Assembly (NCBI RefSeq): GCF_001570565.1
Contig: NZ_BBXE01000026.1
Span: 118,911-182,910 of the forward strand
Reading direction: 5' to 3'
From: Herbidospora yilanensis
Lineage (GTDB): Bacteria; Actinomycetota; Actinomycetes; Streptosporangiales; Streptosporangiaceae
Length of the DNA: 64,000 nt
Made by a program: the position numbers and the translations under genes. The stretch's first letter is position 1. Every line of letters begins with the position of its first letter. Below the pieces are notes generated by a model. That model was not told the DNA's origin, made no database searches, and saw only the letters and a program-made list of their open reading frames with translations. Below are positions 8,174 through 17,299 of the stretch, piece by piece.

Positions 8174-8920
8174 ATGACCAAAGGGCCGAAGTCATGGTTG
8201 CTCGTCGCGGCCGCCGTGGTCTGGGCCGTGGTGATCACCGCGGTGGTCCTCTTCCGCGGAGGCGACGTGCCGGAAGCCGCCGCCCCGAGCCCGTCACCGT
8301 CCCCCGCCGACACCCCGTTATCCGCCGCCGAGGTCTACCGGACGCTTCTCCCGTCGGTCGTCCGCATCGAGACCAAGCGTGACGGCTCCGACCATTCCAG
8401 CATGACCACCTCGGCCATCGGCACCGGCGTCATCGCCAACGCCGACGGCACCATCCTCACCGCCGCCCACGTGGTGGCCGGGGCCTCGTCCATCGAGGTC
8501 GCCTACACCGACGGCAGCCGGACCCCGGCCAAGGTCGCGGCCAGCGATCCGGAGAAGGACGTCGCGACCCTCCGGCCGGAGAGGCTCCCCGGCACGCTCG
8601 TGCCCGCCACGCTCGGCGGCGGGGCCGAGGTCGGCGACGGCGTCGTCGCGATCGGCAACCCGCTCGGGCTCACCTTCAGCACCAGCAGCGGTGTGGTCTC
8701 GGGCCTGGACCGCGAGGTCGCGGGCACCGAGGGGCACATCCAGTTCGACGCGACGGTCAACCCGGGCAGTTCCGGCGGCCCGCTCGTCAACGACCGAGGC
8801 CAGGTGATCGGCATCGTCGTCTCTCTCGCGAACCCCACCGACGCCGGCACGTTCATCGGGATCGGCTTCGCCATGCCCGTCGGCACCGCGCTCGGCGACG
8901 GCCCGGCCCCGCCCCTGTGA
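8174..8920 (+). CDS. membrane-anchored trypsin-like serine protease (S1C/DegP-like, no PDZ)
   Basis: A 248-residue protein. An N-terminal anchor (residues 8-27) and a Pro/Ser linker precede a chymotrypsin-fold domain with the triad H99 (TAAHVV), D129 (EKDVATL) and S200 (NPGSSGGPL). It ends soon after the catalytic domain, so the PDZ module of HtrA/DegP is missing. A 12-bp palindrome, AAGGGCGCCCTT (8125-8136), lies in its leader. It is followed after 16 bp by the moxR-type gene and may be the first gene of that operon, acting in envelope protein quality control. Confidence 0.88.
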   Translation: MTKGPKSWLLVAAAVVWAVVITAVVLFRGGDVPEAAAPSPSPSPADTPLSAAEVYRTLLPSVVRIETKRDGSDHSSMTTSAIGTGVIANADGTILTAAHVVAGASSIEVAYTDGSRTPAKVAASDPEKDVATLRPERLPGTLVPATLGGGAEVGDGVVAIGNPLGLTFSTSSGVVSGLDREVAGTEGHIQFDATVNPGSSGGPLVNDRGQVIGIVVSLANPTDAGTFIGIGFAMPVGTALGDGPAPPL

Positions 8921-8936
8921 GGAAGGACCCTCCCCC

Positions 8937-9929
<993 letters not shown>

Positions 9930-9932
9930 GCG

Positions 9933-10793
9933 ATGGCCACCCCGCCCGACCGGCTGCTGCGCCGCCTGGAGTGGCGGCTGAGCAGACGGCTCGACGGCCG
10001 GCTCCAGGGCGCCTACCGCACGGTGTGGCGCGGCGCCGGCATCGACTTCACCGACCTGCGCGGCTACCTGCCGGAAGACGACGTGCGGCACATCGACTGG
10101 AACGTCACCGCGCGGCTCGACGAGCCCTTCGTGCGCCTCTACACCGAAGACCGGGAGATGACCGCCTGGCTCGTCGTCGACCGCTCGGCCTCGATGCGGG
10201 CCGGGAAGACCGAGGCCGCCACCGATCTGGCGGTCAGCATCGCCCGGATCGTCTCCCGTGGCGGCAACAAGGTCGGCGCGATCCTGTACGACAACACCGA
10301 GCACCGCGTCATCCCCCCGCGCACCGGCCGGGACCAGGTGCTCCGCCTGGCCGGAGACCTCATGCGGGAGTCGGCGTTCGCCAAGGCGACCACCGACCTG
10401 GCCGGGATGCTGCGGCTGGCCACCGCGACGATCCGGCAGCGCAGCCTCGTCGTCGTCATGTCCGACTTCATCGGCGACCCCGGCTGGGAGAGGCCGCTCG
10501 GCATGCTCGCCCACCGGCACGAGGTCGTGGTCGTGCGCGTCGTCGACCCGTCGGAGCTCGAACTGCCCGACCTCGGCCTCATCGTGGTCGAGGACGCCGA
10601 GACCGGCGAGCAGTTACTCGTCGACTCCAGCGACCCGCTGCTGCGCGGGCGGCTGGCGGAGCAGGTCGCGGCGCGGGAGGCGCGGCTCGCCGACGACATG
10701 CGGAAGGCGGGCGTGGACGCCCACCGCGTCACCACGGACCATGACCTACTGGCCACCCTGCTCGGCCTCGTGCGTGGACGGAGGGCCCGGTGA
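9933..10793 (+). CDS. DUF58 domain protein of the MoxR module
   Basis: A 286-residue DUF58 protein. The family signature is present near residues 45-70 (RGYLPEDDVRHIDWNVTARL), followed by a degenerate VWA-like fold with VVDRSASMRAG at about residue 80. DUF58 proteins are thought to link the MoxR ATPase with membrane VWA proteins. The stop overlaps the GTG of the next gene by 4 bp. Confidence 0.9.
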   Translation: MATPPDRLLRRLEWRLSRRLDGRLQGAYRTVWRGAGIDFTDLRGYLPEDDVRHIDWNVTARLDEPFVRLYTEDREMTAWLVVDRSASMRAGKTEAATDLAVSIARIVSRGGNKVGAILYDNTEHRVIPPRTGRDQVLRLAGDLMRESAFAKATTDLAGMLRLATATIRQRSLVVVMSDFIGDPGWERPLGMLAHRHEVVVVRVVDPSELELPDLGLIVVEDAETGEQLLVDSSDPLLRGRLAEQVAAREARLADDMRKAGVDAHRVTTDHDLLATLLGLVRGRRAR

Positions 10794-11752
10794 CCTTCGA
10801 CCAGCCCTTCGTGCTCGCGCTCGCCGTGCTGCTCACGATCGGCGCGGTGGCGGCCTACGTCGCCGTCCAGAGGCGGCGCAACGCCACCCTCGCGGCGGCC
10901 GGTTTCGCCGGCCTGGCCGGTGGCGGCCTGCGCCGGCACCTCCCGTACGCCCTCCTCCTCGCCGCCCTGCCGATCCTGCTGACCGGGCTGGCCCGTCCGC
11001 AGGCCGAGGTGAGCGTGCCGCGCGTCTCGGGCACCGTGCTGCTGGCCTTCGACGTCTCCAACAGCATGAAGGCCGACGACGTGCGGCCCTCCCGGCTGGC
11101 CGCCGCGCAGGCCGCCGCCAAGGGCTTCGTCGACAGGCAGCCTGCCTCGGTGGACATCGGGGTCATCCTCTTCGGCGACCAGGCGCTGCTCACCCAGGCC
11201 CCGACCGACGACCACGGCGCGGTCCTGGCCGCGATCGGCCGGGCGCGGGCGAGCGGCGGCACCTCGCTCGGCCGCGCCATCCTCGTCGGGCTCGGCACGG
11301 TCACCGGCGAGCCGGTCGCCCTGCCAGAGGAGGGGCGGCAGCCGCAGAGCCTCGGCTACTTCCCGGAGGCGACGATCGTCGTCTTCTCCGACGGCCAGGA
11401 GACGGGCGGCCCCGACGTCGCGGCGGCGGCCGAACTCGCGGCGGCGTCGGGAGTTCGCGTCCAGACCGTGGGCGTGGGCACCACCCGGGGCTCGACCGTC
11501 GAGGTCGACGGCTTCCGCCTGGCCACCGCGCTCGACGCGGAACTGCTCTCCTCGGTCGCCCAGGTCACCGGCGGGCGTTACCACGAAGCCGCCGACGCGC
11601 AGGCGCTGGCCGCCTCGACCGACGCCATCGACCTGCGGCTCACCATGAAGAAAGAGCCCCTAGAGCTGACCGCTCCGTTCGCCGGGGCCGGGTTGCTGCT
11701 GCTCACCCTGGGCGGCCTGCTCGGCACCCGCTGGCACGGGAGGATCGTCTGA
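10790..11752 (+). CDS. membrane VWA-domain protein (MoxR module, first copy)
   Basis: A 320-residue protein with N-terminal membrane segments (residues 6-25, 52-67), a von Willebrand A domain with MIDAS residues D88-x-S90-x-S92 (FDVSNSMKADD), a later FSDGQETGG strand, and a C-terminal membrane segment (about 295-315). This BatA-like layout places the VWA domain outside the membrane between two anchors. GTG 10790 overlaps the DUF58 stop, and its own stop overlaps the next ATG by one base. Confidence 0.9.
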   Translation: MTFDQPFVLALAVLLTIGAVAAYVAVQRRRNATLAAAGFAGLAGGGLRRHLPYALLLAALPILLTGLARPQAEVSVPRVSGTVLLAFDVSNSMKADDVRPSRLAAAQAAAKGFVDRQPASVDIGVILFGDQALLTQAPTDDHGAVLAAIGRARASGGTSLGRAILVGLGTVTGEPVALPEEGRQPQSLGYFPEATIVVFSDGQETGGPDVAAAAELAAASGVRVQTVGVGTTRGSTVEVDGFRLATALDAELLSSVAQVTGGRYHEAADAQALAASTDAIDLRLTMKKEPLELTAPFAGAGLLLLTLGGLLGTRWHGRIV

Positions 11753-12822
11753 TGTCGCTCAGCTGGCCACTGGCCCTGCTCGCGCTGCTGGTCGTGCCGC
11801 TGCTCCTGCTGGCGCGCTGGTGGTTCGACCGCCGCCGCAAACGCTCCGCGATCGGCGTCTCCAGCGTCGGGCTGATCCGCGCGGCCATCCCCGGCCGCAG
11901 CGCGTGGCGGCGCCGGGTGCCGGTCGCGTTGTTCCTCGTGGGCCTGCTGCTGATCGGCTTCAGCCTCACCCGCCCGACGGCCATGGTCTCGGTGCCGGCC
12001 GACAACACCTCCATCATCCTGGCCATGGACGCGTCGGGCTCGATGTGCTCGACCGACGTCGAGCCCAACCGCCTGTCGGCGGCCGGCGAGGCCGCCCGCG
12101 CGTTCGTCGAGCAGAGCGACGACGGCACCCGGATCGGCCTGGTCGCCTTCGCCGGCATCGCCGGCCTGCTCGTCCCCCCGACCACCGAGAAAGACCGGCT
12201 CCTCGACGCCATCGACGGCCTGCGCACCTCCCGGGGCACCGCGATCGGCCAGGCGATCCTCACCTCGATCGACACGATCGCCGAGTACAACACCGACGTC
12301 ACCGAGACCGGCGTCGCCCTGAGCGCGCCGACCGCCCGGGGCGACTACGAGCCCGACACGATCGTGGTGCTGACCGACGGCTCCAACACCACCGGCGTCG
12401 ACCCGATCACCGCCGCCGAGCAGGCCGCCGCCCGCCGCCTGCGGGTCTTCACGATCGGCTTCGGCACCACCGAACCGGCCGCGATGGTCTGCACCGCCGA
12501 CCAGGTGAGCGGCGACAACTGGCGGGGCGGCGGCGGAGGCTTCGGCCGTTGGGGCGACGACAGCGGCCTGCGCCGCCGGGTCATGCAGCTCGACGAGGAG
12601 ACCCTCACCCAGGTCGCCGACACGACCGGCGGCAAGTACTTCCGGGCCGAGGACGCCGGGCAGCTCACCGACGTCCTGACCGACCTGCCCGGTGAGATCG
12701 GCCTCCACGAGGCCGAGCGCGAGACGACCGTCTGGTTCGTGCTGGCCGGCACGCTGCTGACGTTCGCCGGAGCGGGCCTGTCGTTGTGGTGGAACCGGGG
12801 ACGCCGGCCGGTGGCGCGGTGA
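11752..12822 (+). CDS. membrane VWA-domain protein (MoxR module, second copy)
   Basis: A 356-residue paralogue of the preceding protein, with anchors at about residues 4-23, 57-74 and 328-347 and a MIDAS motif D93-A-S95-G-S97 (AMDASGSMCSTD). It carries a glycine-rich insert with GGGGGFGRWG (about residue 260) and two Cys (CS at 99, VCT near 245) that the first copy lacks. Two VWA proteins after moxR-DUF58 is the standard actinobacterial arrangement. Confidence 0.9.
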   Translation: MSLSWPLALLALLVVPLLLLARWWFDRRRKRSAIGVSSVGLIRAAIPGRSAWRRRVPVALFLVGLLLIGFSLTRPTAMVSVPADNTSIILAMDASGSMCSTDVEPNRLSAAGEAARAFVEQSDDGTRIGLVAFAGIAGLLVPPTTEKDRLLDAIDGLRTSRGTAIGQAILTSIDTIAEYNTDVTETGVALSAPTARGDYEPDTIVVLTDGSNTTGVDPITAAEQAAARRLRVFTIGFGTTEPAAMVCTADQVSGDNWRGGGGGFGRWGDDSGLRRRVMQLDEETLTQVADTTGGKYFRAEDAGQLTDVLTDLPGEIGLHEAERETTVWFVLAGTLLTFAGAGLSLWWNRGRRPVAR

Positions 12823-12839
12823 CGCTAGAGTCGGGCGCC

Positions 12840-13535
12840 ATGGCACGGATCACCGAACGGCTCGCCGACCTCGCCAGCGGCGCGTTCTTCACGCAGGCGG
12901 TCGTCACCGCGAAGACGGCGCTGTCGGAGCATTTCGTGAGAGTCGACCTCCGGTCCGACCGTTTCCGAACCGCGTCGTGGACGCCGGGCTGCAAGGTCCA
13001 GCTCCGCACCGACCGCGGCACGATGATCAGGCGCACCTACACCCCGTTCGCGTGGGACACCTCCGAGGGCACGGTCTCGCTGGTCGCCTACGTCCACGGC
13101 GCCGGACCGGCGGCCCGCTGGCTCGACCGGGTGACGCCCGGCGACGACTGCGAACTGTTCGGCCCCCGCCGGTCCATCGACCTGACCGGCGCCGCGTCCA
13201 AGGTGGTCTTCGTGGGCGACGAGACCAGCGTCGGCCTGGCCGCCGTGCTCCGGCAGACCCGGCCCGAAGGCGTCACCTACGTGCTGGAGGCCACCGACCC
13301 GGCCGAATACACCGAGGTCCTGGCCGCGCTCGGGGTGACCGCGACGGTCGTGCCGAAGACCCCCGACCGCCGCGACCTGCTCGCCGCCGCCGGAACGGGC
13401 GCCTACGACCTGGTCGTCACCGGCGACGCCGCGACCGTGGGCCCGATCAGGCGCGCGGCCGGCGGCTGGACGCCCGGCCCGGGGAAGGTCTTCGGCAAGG
13501 CGTACTGGGCCGAGGGCCGCACCGGCCTCGACTAG
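12840..13535 (+). CDS. siderophore-interacting protein (FAD-binding reductase)
   Basis: A 231-residue SIP/ViuB-family protein. An FAD-binding beta-barrel contains RRTYTPFAWD (the flavin-binding RxYT/S pattern), and a C-terminal SIP domain runs from residue 120 on (KVVFVGDETSVGLAAVL). It would reduce ferric siderophores or other acceptors using NAD(P)H. ATG 12840 is preferred to an in-frame start inside the previous gene because family members begin close to the first beta strand. No siderophore genes are adjacent. Confidence 0.86.
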   Translation: MARITERLADLASGAFFTQAVVTAKTALSEHFVRVDLRSDRFRTASWTPGCKVQLRTDRGTMIRRTYTPFAWDTSEGTVSLVAYVHGAGPAARWLDRVTPGDDCELFGPRRSIDLTGAASKVVFVGDETSVGLAAVLRQTRPEGVTYVLEATDPAEYTEVLAALGVTATVVPKTPDRRDLLAAAGTGAYDLVVTGDAATVGPIRRAAGGWTPGPGKVFGKAYWAEGRTGLD

Positions 13536-13553
13536 ATCCGGCCTCGACTAGAT
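13522..13553. repeat. 16-bp exact tandem duplication across convergent stop codons
   Basis: CCGGCCTCGACTAGAT occurs twice back to back (13522-13537 and 13538-13553). Because CTAG reads TAG on both strands, the first copy supplies the stop of the siderophore-interacting protein (13533-13535) and the second the stop of the convergent DUF3040 gene (13548-13550). Confidence 0.85.
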
Positions 13554-13781
13554 GTGGAGAGTGGCCAGCACGACCACGGCCACCATGATCCCGGTCATGA
13601 TCCCGGCCGCCACCAGCACCGTCGCCGTCCCGGTCGTGGCGGTCCGTCTGGGGCGGCGGCCGGCCGGCTGCGCGCAGGCGGCGTTCATGCGGTCGATCCG
13701 GGTGGCGAAGGCCCGGTCGTTCGTGCGCAGCGAGTGTTCGATCTCCGTCAGGATGCGCTGTTCAGCCGCCGACATTCCCAT
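13548..13781 (-). CDS. DUF3040 small membrane protein
   Basis: A 77-residue protein. It begins MGMSAAEQRILTEIEHSLR, the typical DUF3040 opening, then has a basic linker (RRPRRTA) and one or two hydrophobic segments to the C-terminus (about residues 50-75). DUF3040 proteins are actinobacteria-specific with no known function. ATG 13781 is chosen over a start eight codons upstream because it matches the family N-terminus and has a gaaggatc ribosome site. Confidence 0.8.
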   Translation of the reverse strand: MGMSAAEQRILTEIEHSLRTNDRAFATRIDRMNAACAQPAGRRPRRTATTGTATVLVAAGIMTGIMVAVVVLATLHI

Positions 13782-13845
13782 GGCCTGATCCTTCTCGTGG
13801 GGCAACCGGATGCCCTGCTACCCACGAGATCCGCCGGGGAACCGG

Positions 13846-14436
13846 TCACACCGCGGCGTGTTCGGTCCACTCGTACATGCGCTGGTCACGGTGGATGACG
13901 ATCAGGTCGGCCTTCTCGACGCGGGCGCGCGCCGGGGGCGCGTCGATCGCCGCGAGGACGCCGGCGACGGTGGCGTAGGGGACGGCCGCGTTGCTGTAGG
14001 CGATCGAGACATGCGGGACGAACCCCGCCTCGCGGCCCGGCACCTGCGGCCACACCTCGGCCATCGCCTGCCTGATCGCCTGCCGCACCGCCACCACGGG
14101 CGCGACCGGAACCGGGTCCCAGCGCACCGCCTCACGGGTGATGACCGGCCGGGCCAGTTCGAGGTCGAAGGCGGGCAACACCGCGAGACGCCGCCTGGCG
14201 GCCTCGACCATCGCCTTCACCTGGTCGTCGGTGACCTCGTCGACGAACCCGACCTGCTGCATGGTCAGGTGCAGCGACGCGTCGGGCACCGGGTCGAGCT
14301 CCCGCACCCCGGCGAGCCCCTGCCGGTAGACGGCGGCGAGTCGGTGCACGTCGGCGGCGTCGCGGAAGGTGAGGTGCCAGGCGTAGCCGCGCCGCCCCAC
14401 CCGCCAGCCGGGCCGCCACCACCAGTGGTCGGCCAT
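13846..14436 (-). CDS. 2'-5' RNA ligase / cyclic phosphodiesterase-fold protein
   Basis: A 196-residue two-H phosphoesterase. The two HxT/S motifs are LHLTM (about residue 77) and PHVSIAY (about residue 150). The opening ADHWWWRPGW is typical of an actinobacterial subgroup. It probably acts on RNA 2',3'-cyclic phosphates or 2'-5' linkages; the true substrate is unknown. ATG 14436 has a gaagag ribosome site; GTG 14454 is a possible alternative six codons upstream. Confidence 0.8.
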   Translation of the reverse strand: MADHWWWRPGWRVGRRGYAWHLTFRDAADVHRLAAVYRQGLAGVRELDPVPDASLHLTMQQVGFVDEVTDDQVKAMVEAARRRLAVLPAFDLELARPVITREAVRWDPVPVAPVVAVRQAIRQAMAEVWPQVPGREAGFVPHVSIAYSNAAVPYATVAGVLAAIDAPPARARVEKADLIVIHRDQRMYEWTEHAAV

Positions 14437-14559
14437 CCGCTCTTCATCGCTCACGCCGTTCAGTGTGCGGCACGGCGTCTCAGCAAACGGCATAGTCCGC
14501 GCCCGTGGACGTCAAGCCCCAGACCGTGAAGCAGTCGGGGGCTACGTAAGATCGCCGCC

Positions 14560-15297
14560 ATGGCTTCGCGACCCGCGCAGGTGAACATCAAGGCCCTCGA
14601 CGCCGCGGCGGTCGGCCGGTTCTGGGCGGCGGCGCTCGGGTGGAGCGCCTACAGCCCCGGCGTGACCACCTACGTCGGGCCCCCCGGCGGCCTCGTGTGG
14701 CCCGACCCGGTGTTCGTCGGGGTCGACGTCGTGCCCGTACCGGAAGCCAAGACGGCGGCGAAGAACCGGATGCACCTCGATCTCGCCACCACCTCCGCCG
14801 CCCACCAGGCCGAGCTGGTCGCGCGCCTCCGGACGCTGGGCGCGACGCCGGTCGACATCGGCCAGGGCGAGGTGCCGTGGACGGTCCTCGCCGACCCCGA
14901 GGGCAACGAGTTCTGCGTCCGGGAGCCGCGGGAGGTCCACCGCGACACCGGCCCGATCGCCGCCGTCGTCGTCGACTGCGCCGATCCGCGCGCCATGGCC
15001 CGGTTCTGGGGGGAGGCGCTCGGCTGGACCGTCCATCGGGTGACCGGCGACCACGCGACGCTGCGCTCCGCCACGGGCACCGGGCCCTGTCTCGGCTTCT
15101 TCCGCACGCCCGAGCCGAAGACCGCGCCCGACCGCGTCCACCTCGACCTGCTGCCCTCCCCTGGTGACGACAGGGCGGCGGAGGTGGCCAGGCTGCGGGG
15201 GCTCGGGGCCGCCGACCTCGACCTCGGCCAGGGCGAGGTCGAGTGGTCGTGCCTGACCGACCCGGAGGGCCACGAGTTCTGCGTCCTGAACCCCTAG
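14560..15297 (+). CDS. two-domain VOC family protein
   Basis: A 245-residue tandem VOC protein. The halves share ARFWGEALGW / GRFWAAALGW near their starts and VPWTVLADPEGNEFCV / VEWSCLTDPEGHEFCV at their ends, showing an internal duplication. It resembles the actinobacterial glyoxalase-fold proteins often annotated as bleomycin-resistance-like; the substrate is unknown. It stands alone. Its stop codon directly abuts the stop of the convergent CAP-domain gene. Confidence 0.85.
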   Translation: MASRPAQVNIKALDAAAVGRFWAAALGWSAYSPGVTTYVGPPGGLVWPDPVFVGVDVVPVPEAKTAAKNRMHLDLATTSAAHQAELVARLRTLGATPVDIGQGEVPWTVLADPEGNEFCVREPREVHRDTGPIAAVVVDCADPRAMARFWGEALGWTVHRVTGDHATLRSATGTGPCLGFFRTPEPKTAPDRVHLDLLPSPGDDRAAEVARLRGLGAADLDLGQGEVEWSCLTDPEGHEFCVLNP

Positions 15298-15981
15298 TCA
15301 GCCACAGCGGCCGAACATCTGCACGTAGGTCATCGCCGGAGTGGCCGACACCGAGGGATCCGCGCTGCCGTAGGCGGCCCGCGTGTACATCTCCGTGTAG
15401 CCCGGCGTCAGGATGGTCGCGCGGTGCGGCGGGCTGCCCATCCACCAGGTCACGGCCGCGCGGGGGGTGACGGAGGCGCGGCCCCAGCCGAGGTAGGCGT
15501 TCTCGGCGACCGCCCACGAGGTGCTCGTCCGGCAGTAGCCGGCCGCCTTCGCGCGGGCGGCCGGGTCGGTGCCGGTCTCCGGGTTGATGTGGACGTCGCA
15601 GCGCGACGGGTCCGACTTGAGCGGCGTGCAGTCGCCGACCTGGGCGACCGTCCCCCACCAGCGGATCCGGACGGCGGCCTCGACCTCCTTGGAGGCGGCG
15701 CTGCGCAGCGCGACCTGCCGCCCGCCGAGGCCGACGTACCGCTTCACCGGCTGTAGTCCCCGGGCGGTGCGCTCGGCGTTGACCAGGCACAACACCGACT
15801 GCTCGATCTTGCTGGTCTGCATGTGGTGGTCGTAGCGGCCTCTGGCGGTGTCGGGGAAGGCCGACTTCTCCCGGTAGACGAGGTCGGCGTCGGGGCAGGC
15901 GGCCGAGGTGGTCGCCGAGGCGGGGAAGGCGAGTGCGGCGGCCACCAGAGCGGGTGCGCCGAGGAGGACGAGGCTTTTCAT
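15298..15981 (-). CDS. secreted CAP-domain (SCP/PR-1-like) protein
   Basis: A 227-residue exported protein. The signal peptide MKSLVLLGAPALVAAALAF ends in ASA-T near residue 23. The CAP fold is seen in SVLCLVNAERTARGLQPV, the metal-site region AENAYLGWG, and WMGSPPHRATILTPGYTEM near the C-terminus, with several cysteines for disulphides. Bacterial CAP proteins are secreted and of mostly unknown function. ATG 15981 is chosen for the signal peptide; upstream in-frame starts would add an unlikely cytoplasmic leader. Confidence 0.86.
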   Translation of the reverse strand: MKSLVLLGAPALVAAALAFPASATTSAACPDADLVYREKSAFPDTARGRYDHHMQTSKIEQSVLCLVNAERTARGLQPVKRYVGLGGRQVALRSAASKEVEAAVRIRWWGTVAQVGDCTPLKSDPSRCDVHINPETGTDPAARAKAAGYCRTSTSWAVAENAYLGWGRASVTPRAAVTWWMGSPPHRATILTPGYTEMYTRAAYGSADPSVSATPAMTYVQMFGRCG

Positions 15982-16015
15982 GCGCCGATGGTGCGCCGGG
16001 GTGCTTGCCGGAGGC

Positions 16016-16035
16016 TTGAGTAGTCCTTTACTCAA
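16016..16035. promoter_or_regulatory. inverted repeat in divergent promoter region
   Basis: TTGAGTA (16016-16022) and TACTCAA (16029-16035) are perfect inverted arms with a 6-bp spacer, between the divergent CAP and methyltransferase genes. A second small dyad, AACCT-C-AGGTT (16048-16058), touches the GTG at 16059. Either could be an operator; the binding protein is unknown. Confidence 0.4.
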
Positions 16036-17246
16036 TCGTGCCGGGCTAACCTCAGGTTGTGCTCGACTGGGATCACAACGCCTACTACCACCGGCTTCTG
16101 CTCCGCCACCTGCCGCCGGGCCCTCAGCGGGTGCTCGACGTCGGCTGCGGCTCCGGGGCCTTCGCCGCCGAGCTGGCCCGGCGCGCGACGTGGGTGGACG
16201 GCCTCGACCGCTCCCCGGAGATGATCGGGGAGGCCGCCCGGCGCGACCTCGGCAACGTCACCTGGACTCTCGGCGACGTGCTGACCGACCCGCTGCCGGG
16301 CAAGGACTACGACGCGATCTTCTCGATCTGCGCCCTGCACCACATGCCGCTGCGGGAGGTGCTGCCCGTCCTGGCGGCGGCTCTGCGGCCCGGCGGGGTG
16401 CTGGCCGCGATCTCGTTGCCCCGGCGGGACCTCCTCAGGGAACTGCCCGTCGAACTCGCCGCGGCGGCCGGGCAGCGGGCGCTCGGCGCGGTGTTCCTGA
16501 CGAGACGGCTGCTGAACGGCGGCGGCGGGTTCGCCAAGGACGCCGCCCACGCGGCCATGCCCATGGTCCTGAACCCGCCGCTCACCACCCGTGAGGTCGC
16601 CCGCGAGGCCGCCGCGCTGCTCCCCGGCGCGCGGGTGCGGCGGCTCGTCTTCTGGCGCTACCTCCTGACCTGGGAGAAGCCCGCGGGCTGAGTCAGCCGC
16701 CAGTGCGGCCAAGAGTTCGTCTTTGGTCATCGAGCCGTAGCCCTCGATGTTCTTCTCCTTGGCCTGTTCCAGCAATTCTTCCTTGGTGCGGACGCGCGGC
16801 TTCGGCGCCTTGGCCAGTTCCTCCGCCTTGGCCTGGCTGAAGGTCCGGCCCAGCCGGACCAGCTTCTCGCCCGGCACGGCCTTGGCCAGCGCGGGGAGGA
16901 TGTCGCTCTCCTCCTCCTCGACGTGGTGCTCGACGGCCTTCTCCATCTGCTCCAGAACCGATGTGAACTCCGCCTTGTCGGGGTCGGCCGCCATCAGCGC
17001 GGCCAGCAGTTCCTCGGCCTCGTGATGTTCCTGGGTGCCGTGGTGGACCTCGCCCCGTTCGCTCGGCGCGGCCTGGGCCAGCGCGGAGTAGACGTGGGTC
17101 TCCTCGGCCCGGGCGTGCGCGACGAACTTGGCGGCCAGTTCGGCCACCAGGGCGGGCCGGTTCTCCCGCTCCTTCCTGAGCCTCTCGAAGAGCTGCTCCA
17201 CGTCGCGGTGGTCGGCCAGGATCAGGTCGATGACGGTCTGGCTCAT
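16032..17246 (-). CDS. hemerythrin HHE protein with run-on C-terminus
   Basis: Residues 1-140 form an HHE hemerythrin-like four-helix domain with candidate iron ligands H13, H44, H51, H74/H75 and H108 with the acidic run EEEES. Residues 153-185 (TKEELLEQAKEKNIEGYGSM, then TKDELLAALAAD) form a Rho-N/SAP-like helix pair at which family members normally end. Here no stop follows: the frame continues for about 219 codons antisense to the methyltransferase and stops at 16032. A TGA is present one frame away at the expected end, so a small indel, real or artefactual, is likely. ATG 17246 has a strong GGAGGCG ribosome site. It probably senses or scavenges oxygen, NO or iron. Confidence 0.75.
   Translation of the reverse strand: MSQTVIDLILADHRDVEQLFERLRKERENRPALVAELAAKFVAHARAEETHVYSALAQAAPSERGEVHHGTQEHHEAEELLAALMAADPDKAEFTSVLEQMEKAVEHHVEEEESDILPALAKAVPGEKLVRLGRTFSQAKAEELAKAPKPRVRTKEELLEQAKEKNIEGYGSMTKDELLAALAADSARGLLPGQEVAPEDEPPHPRAGEQRGGLAGDLTGGERRVQDHGHGRVGGVLGEPAAAVQQPSRQEHRAERPLPGRRGEFDGQFPEEVPPGQRDRGQHPAGPQSRRQDGQHLPQRHVVQGADREDRVVVLARQRVGQHVAESPGDVAEVAPGGLPDHLRGAVEAVHPRRAPGQLGGEGPGAAADVEHPLRARRQVAEQKPVVVGVVIPVEHNLRLARHD
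16059..16691 (+). CDS. class I SAM-dependent methyltransferase
   Basis: A 210-residue methyltransferase. Motif I is RVLDVGCGSGAFAAEL (about residues 26-41), followed by WVDGLDRSPEMI (acidic motif II) and later LPGKDYDAIFSICALHHMPL. It resembles small-molecule methyltransferases of the UbiE/type-11 group; the substrate is unknown. The start is GTG 16059. The whole gene is overlapped on the other strand by the run-on reading frame of the hemerythrin gene. Confidence 0.85.
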   Translation: MLDWDHNAYYHRLLLRHLPPGPQRVLDVGCGSGAFAAELARRATWVDGLDRSPEMIGEAARRDLGNVTWTLGDVLTDPLPGKDYDAIFSICALHHMPLREVLPVLAAALRPGGVLAAISLPRRDLLRELPVELAAAAGQRALGAVFLTRRLLNGGGGFAKDAAHAAMPMVLNPPLTTREVAREAAALLPGARVRRLVFWRYLLTWEKPAG

Positions 17247-17299
17247 CTCGCCTCCAGAGTTCCGAAGAGGCTCGGTCACGGGCAGCACCGCTGCCCCTC

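Noticed and set aside
10139..12846. Long minus-strand frames opposite the MoxR/VWA genes
   Set aside because: Low-complexity antisense shadows; the plus-strand operon is motif-supported throughout.
16040..16058. Possible DtxR/IdeR iron box (GGCTAACCT) before the methyltransferase
   Set aside because: Only the right half fits; the left half matches poorly and no iron gene is involved.
16059..16691. Run-on part of the hemerythrin frame as a real domain
   Set aside because: Its composition is the antisense shadow of the methyltransferase; kept only as an observation about the missing stop.
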